Shown here piece after piece: positions 14,913 to 15,973 of a stretch of DNA of 15,973 nucleotides; the first letter of the stretch is position 1; every line of letters begins with the position of its first letter. A program made the position numbers and the translations under genes. The notes beneath the pieces are model-generated. The model ran no database searches. It was not told the origin of the DNA and worked only from the letters and a program-made list of their open reading frames with translations. This DNA is from a candidate division WWE3 bacterium RIFOXYC2_FULL_42_13 (GTDB taxonomy: Bacteria; Patescibacteriota; WWE3; UBA101185; UBA10185): NCBI GenBank assembly GCA_001773255.1, contig MEWF01000012.1:1-15973 (forward strand). The letters are read 5' to 3'.

Positions 14913-15198
14913 TGGGCAGTTTTTCTTCCTGAACTTCTTGTCTAAAGCGGCTTTCCTCTTCGTTTGCCAGAGATGTTATGGAGTCTTTTGGGGTGACAGG
15001 GTGGTCAGGGAGTGCTTCTGTGGTGCTTACGTCCACGATAGGGGTTACGGTTGCTTTTTCGGGAGTGTTGGCAGTAGGAGCTATTTCACCGGCCTTCTCC
15101 ATGTCAGGGGTTATTTGAGGGACCGTTTCAGTTCCCGGCTCACGTATTTCCGGAGAGGTTTGTTCAAAGTTTCCCAGTGAGGTAATAGAGGACGGCAT
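14899..15198 (-). CDS. Small acidic, proline/threonine-rich hypothetical protein
   Basis: A 99-residue protein, rich in E, P and T and low in hydrophobic residues, so probably disordered: VPQITPD, TPEKATVTPIVDV, PVTPKDS. A short helical motif, SITSLANEEESRFRQEV, stands near the C-terminus (73-89). The related SITSLGNFEQ stands near the N-terminus (4-13), so the SITSL-N pattern occurs twice. I do not recognise the family. Its start sits at a well-formed -10 with leaderless spacing and its 3' end overlaps the ATPase gene, so it appears to be the first gene of that operon. It could be a regulatory or adaptor peptide for the ATPase. Coding is supported by promoter and overlap. Confidence 0.65.
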   Translation of the reverse strand: MPSSITSLGNFEQTSPEIREPGTETVPQITPDMEKAGEIAPTANTPEKATVTPIVDVSTTEALPDHPVTPKDSITSLANEEESRFRQEVQEEKLPNGSA

Positions 15199-15205
15199 TA
15201 GAAAT

Positions 15206-15234
15206 ATTCTAACACTAACAAACGGGGATATTAA
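15206..15234 (-). promoter_or_regulatory. Promoter of the small acidic gene/ATPase operon
   Basis: On the minus strand TTAATA (15229-15234), a 17-base spacer and extended -10 TGTTAGAAT (hexamer 15206-15211) precede the ATG at 15198 by seven bases. The predicted start is at or one base before the ATG. Confidence 0.6.
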
Positions 15235-15257
15235 TAAGTATCAGGCGCGGTTTTGTG

Positions 15258-15581
15258 TTACTTTGTTCCCTTGAAGTAGCGTTTTTTAATATTGTCCGCC
15301 TCTTCTTTGGCACGTTCTTCGGTGTCGTGTATGAATTCCTCGGCCCTTTCTTTATAAGGCTCAACCAGGTCTTTTACCTCTTCCACTTTATCTGCGGCCT
15401 GTTCTACTGCTTCCAGTCCTTTTTCCACTAGCTCCCCAGACTTGTCTTTGAGCTTTTTCCTCGTTTTCTCCCCGGATTCCGGGGCAAATAACACACCAAG
15501 AACCGCCCCTACAAGAGCCCCCAAAAAAGCTCCTTTTACAAAAGACTTTGGGTTGTCATGCCCCTGATGATGTTCACACAT
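15258..15581 (-). CDS. YtxH-domain small membrane protein
   Basis: A 107-residue protein with the YtxH plan. A His-rich start (MCEHHQGHD) is followed by one glycine/alanine membrane helix (about 15-32: KGAFLGALVGAVLGVLFAP), then APESGEKTRKKLKDK, the diagnostic YtxH motif. A long charged coiled-coil tail follows (about 45-105). YtxH proteins are small envelope/stress-linked proteins of uncertain function. An in-frame ATG at 15734 would give 158 residues. I reject it because the extra part is unlike the family, and an excellent AGGAGG (15588-15593) sits six bases before the ATG at 15581. It follows the DUF948-like gene after one base. Confidence 0.88.
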   Translation of the reverse strand: MCEHHQGHDNPKSFVKGAFLGALVGAVLGVLFAPESGEKTRKKLKDKSGELVEKGLEAVEQAADKVEEVKDLVEPYKERAEEFIHDTEERAKEEADNIKKRYFKGTK

Positions 15582-15582
15582 A

Positions 15583-15849
15583 TTATTCCTCCTCATTTTT
15601 ATTAAAAATACTACTGATAAGTTTGAATGCTTTTGTTCCCCTGGCGACGTTTTCAAGAAGCCCGGCTGCAACAGCAATAGGTCCTCCGATAGCACCGGTG
15701 ATATGTCTGACATCCCTGAGGGCTTTGTCGGCATCCTGTGCCGTGGTTCTCAGGTCTCTCAGAAATAAAATGAGAAACACTGAAACGGCGGTTACATCAA
15801 TTATGAATACAATCAAAACGATTATTGTGGTTATTTGTACGGCATCCAT
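15583..15849 (-). CDS. DUF948-like small membrane protein
   Basis: An 88-residue protein with one long hydrophobic helix (about 6-30) and a polar C-terminal part, DLRTTAQDADKALRDVRHITGAI then a charged end (FNKNEEE). This resembles the DUF948 family, which often accompanies YtxH genes, and the pairing here agrees. It is the first gene of the pair. The final gag-gag-gaa codons double as the Shine-Dalgarno of ytxH. No Shine-Dalgarno is clear for its own ATG. Confidence 0.68.
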   Translation of the reverse strand: MDAVQITTIIVLIVFIIDVTAVSVFLILFLRDLRTTAQDADKALRDVRHITGAIGGPIAVAAGLLENVARGTKAFKLISSIFNKNEEE

Positions 15850-15914
15850 AGTTTTTACTTGTGCCGCAGCTGTTGCAATGATATCAACAACTTGGGCAGT
15901 TTGTGTATGAGCTA

Positions 15915-15943
15915 ATAATATATTAACAGGGTTGTTTATTCAA
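15915..15943 (-). promoter_or_regulatory. Probable promoter of the DUF948-ytxH pair
   Basis: On the minus strand TTGAAT (15938-15943), a 17-base spacer and TATTAT (15915-15920) give a predicted start near 15908 and a leader of about 58 bases. The -35 overlaps the stop of the gene entering from the right. Confidence 0.5.
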
Positions 15944-15948
15944 CAACC
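15930..15948. repeat. Inverted repeat at the end of the right-edge gene
   Basis: GGTTGTT (15930-15936), a five-base loop and AACAACC (15942-15948) form a seven-base stem that spans the stop of the partial gene. No T-tract follows it on either strand, so termination is not supported. It overlaps the proposed -35 of the DUF948 gene and could be an operator. Confidence 0.4.
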
Positions 15949-15973
15949 TCGCCCTCGACCGGTCCTTCGTTGT
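15936..15973 (-). CDS. C-terminal tail of a gene cut by the right edge
   Basis: Reading leftward from the edge, an open frame of eleven complete codons gives NEGPVEGEVVE followed by TAA (15936-15938). The acidic tail is of the kind seen at the end of chaperones such as DnaK, but so few codons cannot identify it. The presence of a gene is inferred from the stop, the following promoter and the dense packing of genes. Confidence 0.4.
   Translation of the reverse strand, partial: NEGPVEGEVVE

Noticed and set aside
15582..15734. N-terminal extension of the YtxH protein from an ATG at 15734
   Set aside because: The additional 51 residues lie over the DUF948-like gene in another frame and do not resemble YtxH. 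A strong AGGAGG marks the ATG at 15581.
1..15973. CRISPR array, tRNA, rRNA or insertion sequence
   Set aside because: No regularly spaced repeats, cloverleaf-like segments, rRNA text or transposase were seen by eye on either strand. A covariance-model scan was not possible.

Overview
The window looks like a chromosomal segment of a Patescibacteria (Candidate Phyla Radiation) bacterium using the standard bacterial code; TGA is a real stop at the end of murT. The inference rests on small, tightly packed genes. It also rests on a combination I associate with that group: MurT/GatD, a FtsA/PilM-like protein, a 'baseplate J-like' bitopic protein and a membrane-anchored VirD4/HerA-type ATPase beside dnaA. 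I cannot fix the lineage further; Microgenomates or Katanobacteria are guesses. Almost all genes are on the minus strand. Only proS (cut by the left edge) and two small proteins are on the plus strand.

Layout. (1) 1-322: 3' end of prolyl-tRNA synthetase, converging on tsaD with one base between the stop codons. (2) 5863 down to 324, read leftward: murT, gatD, an O-antigen-ligase-like membrane protein, an orphan sugar-binding lipoprotein, and tsaD. murT-gatD-wzy are packed with overlapping or abutting codons. The lipoprotein and tsaD each have their own promoter. (3) 5864-6164: a non-coding stretch with a cluster of DnaA-box sequences, a candidate oriC. (4) 6165-7571: dnaA, with a perfect DnaA box inside its probable promoter. 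(5) 7794-9303: a small acylphosphatase-like protein (+), a membrane-anchored HAD phosphatase (-) and a small double zinc ribbon (+). (6) 15198 down to 9266: a small acidic protein, the VirD4/HerA-like ATPase, the FtsA/PilM-like protein, the baseplate-J-like bitopic protein and YqgF. (7) 15258-15849: a DUF948-like and a YtxH-like membrane protein, plus the last codons of a gene cut by the right edge.

Functionally, murT-gatD amidate lipid II and the wzy-like gene concerns surface polysaccharide. dnaA is the replication initiator and appears self-regulated. tsaD and proS serve translation. The 9.3-15.2 kb block joins a cytoplasmic actin-like ATPase, a bitopic protein with a large external part and a membrane-tethered pumping ATPase. 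It may encode an uncharacterised envelope machine and is the best candidate here for an undescribed system.

A recurrent regulatory pattern stands out. Several promoter-proximal genes have a -10 hexamer ending 6-7 bases before the ATG (tsaD, the lipoprotein, HAD, the FtsA-like gene, the small acidic gene, more weakly the zinc ribbon), so the mRNA would begin at or next to the start codon. Some downstream genes instead carry Shine-Dalgarno sequences (ytxH, gatD, wzy). This predicts widespread leaderless transcription.
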